A stretch of DNA of 40,757 nucleotides from assembly GCF_022759005.1 (NCBI RefSeq), contig NZ_JAEMQA010000084.1:1-40757 (forward strand). Reading direction: 5' to 3'. The translations under genes and the position numbers were made by a program. The notes under the pieces were generated by a model, which was not told where the DNA came from, made no database searches, and saw only the letters and a list, made by a program, of their open reading frames with translations. Shown in pieces: positions 39,999 to 40,757 of the stretch. This stretch comes from Sulfuricurvum sp. (GTDB taxonomy: Bacteria; Campylobacterota; Campylobacteria; Campylobacterales; Sulfurimonadaceae). Every line of letters begins with the position of its first letter. Position 1 is the first letter of the stretch.

Positions 39999-40757
39999 AT
40001 GTCAGGCACAACACAAAGATATAAAGCAACTCCTAATAATACGGTAAATTGTCATAACGTTGGAGAAAACGACGAGTATCAATTTGGATGTGAATTCGAA
40101 TTTTACATTGATATTGAAAACCACGATTTTAAAGATGCCATAGAGAGAATCAAAAATAAGATACAAGCATTTACCAATGCCGATATTTTGGTTGATTTGT
40201 TAAATCTACCCATCGAAGATGATAAGAATCATTGTATTCAAATCAAACCAGATCAATCGCTACAAAGTCATGGACTGGAAATATCCATACCTATTACTTC
40301 GCAAACGGGAGTAAAGCACTATATCCGCCATATACTTCCCCTCATAGAAGAATTTGGCTATACCAACGAAGATACAGGATTGCATTTTCATATTTCTACC
40401 ATCCAAAAAGATGGAGTCAATTTTCCATTTTACATTTTTATGCTCATGTGTCATGATAAAAACCTACTCTCATCATGGGAACCACGACTAGGGTACAGTC
40501 AAAATGTTATGGATATTTTATTGAAAAGTACCAAGACTGAGGCAAGGATTATAAAAACTAAAAAAGGGACAATCTGGAATCTTGAAAAGCTAGAAGCAAA
40601 CCATATTGAAATCAAATCAATGGGTGGTATCAATTATCACCGTCAAATGGACAAAATCATAGATGAGTTCGATACGTATGCAGATTGCTTTGATCGAGTA
40701 TATAAAAATATCGATCATGATTATAGGGCAAAGCTAATAGAAGAGCATAAAATTCTT
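39999..40757 (+). CDS. amidoligase-like protein (PF12224-type COOH-NH2 ligase), 3' truncated by the window edge
   Basis: Manual translation, at least 253 codons with no stop; absent from the supplied track because it is open-ended. DEYQFGCEFEFYIDIE, IQIKPDQSLQSHGLEISIPITS, EEFGYTNEDTGLHFHIST match the GxExEF / DxS...GxEi..P / tGlHfHi pattern. Begins 3 bp after the previous stop. Confidence 0.78.
   Translation, partial: MSGTTQRYKATPNNTVNCHNVGENDEYQFGCEFEFYIDIENHDFKDAIERIKNKIQAFTNADILVDLLNLPIEDDKNHCIQIKPDQSLQSHGLEISIPITSQTGVKHYIRHILPLIEEFGYTNEDTGLHFHISTIQKDGVNFPFYIFMLMCHDKNLLSSWEPRLGYSQNVMDILLKSTKTEARIIKTKKGTIWNLEKLEANHIEIKSMGGINYHRQMDKIIDEFDTYADCFDRVYKNIDHDYRAKLIEEHKIL

Overview
This 40.8 kb window comes from a free-living Campylobacterota (Epsilonproteobacteria) chromosome. 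It looks like the Sulfuricurvum/Sulfurimonas lineage, judged only from protein style and gene content. The left half (about 1-20 kb) is dense housekeeping sequence: carA, DUF507, motE-like and fliJ-like genes, purA, hisZ, a class V aminotransferase, uppP, rdgB, an MFS transporter, moeA-moaE-moaD, mqnA, gltX, a SurA/PEB4-like foldase, accBC, dcd, a DUF465 gene, two tandem GAF proteins and asnB. From about 20.2 to 36.6 kb, a nearly gapless co-directional run starts at metK and continues through a WbpA/B/D/E-type diacetamido-uronic-acid module. It then carries acetyltransferases, a Wzx-like flippase, three glycosyltransferases and PglC/PglE/PglB/PglF homologues. PglB has the WWDYGYP motif, so this is a candidate N-linked protein glycosylation locus with non-canonical composition. 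The first sugar gene is split in two frames exactly at T_TTT_TTA, a canonical -1 slippery heptamer. After ilvD there is an array of eight tRNA genes (Gly, Leu, Cys, Ser, Ser, Asn, Gln, fMet). Next to it lies an AT-rich two-gene module: a winged-helix/gamma-glutamylcyclotransferase (AIG2-like) fusion followed by an amidoligase-like gene that runs off the window and is missing from the ORF track. That pair is my best candidate for an undescribed system. Smaller signals include REP-like inverted repeats, a structured mqnA leader and a long hairpin at the left edge. All family calls are from reading the sequence; no database search was run.
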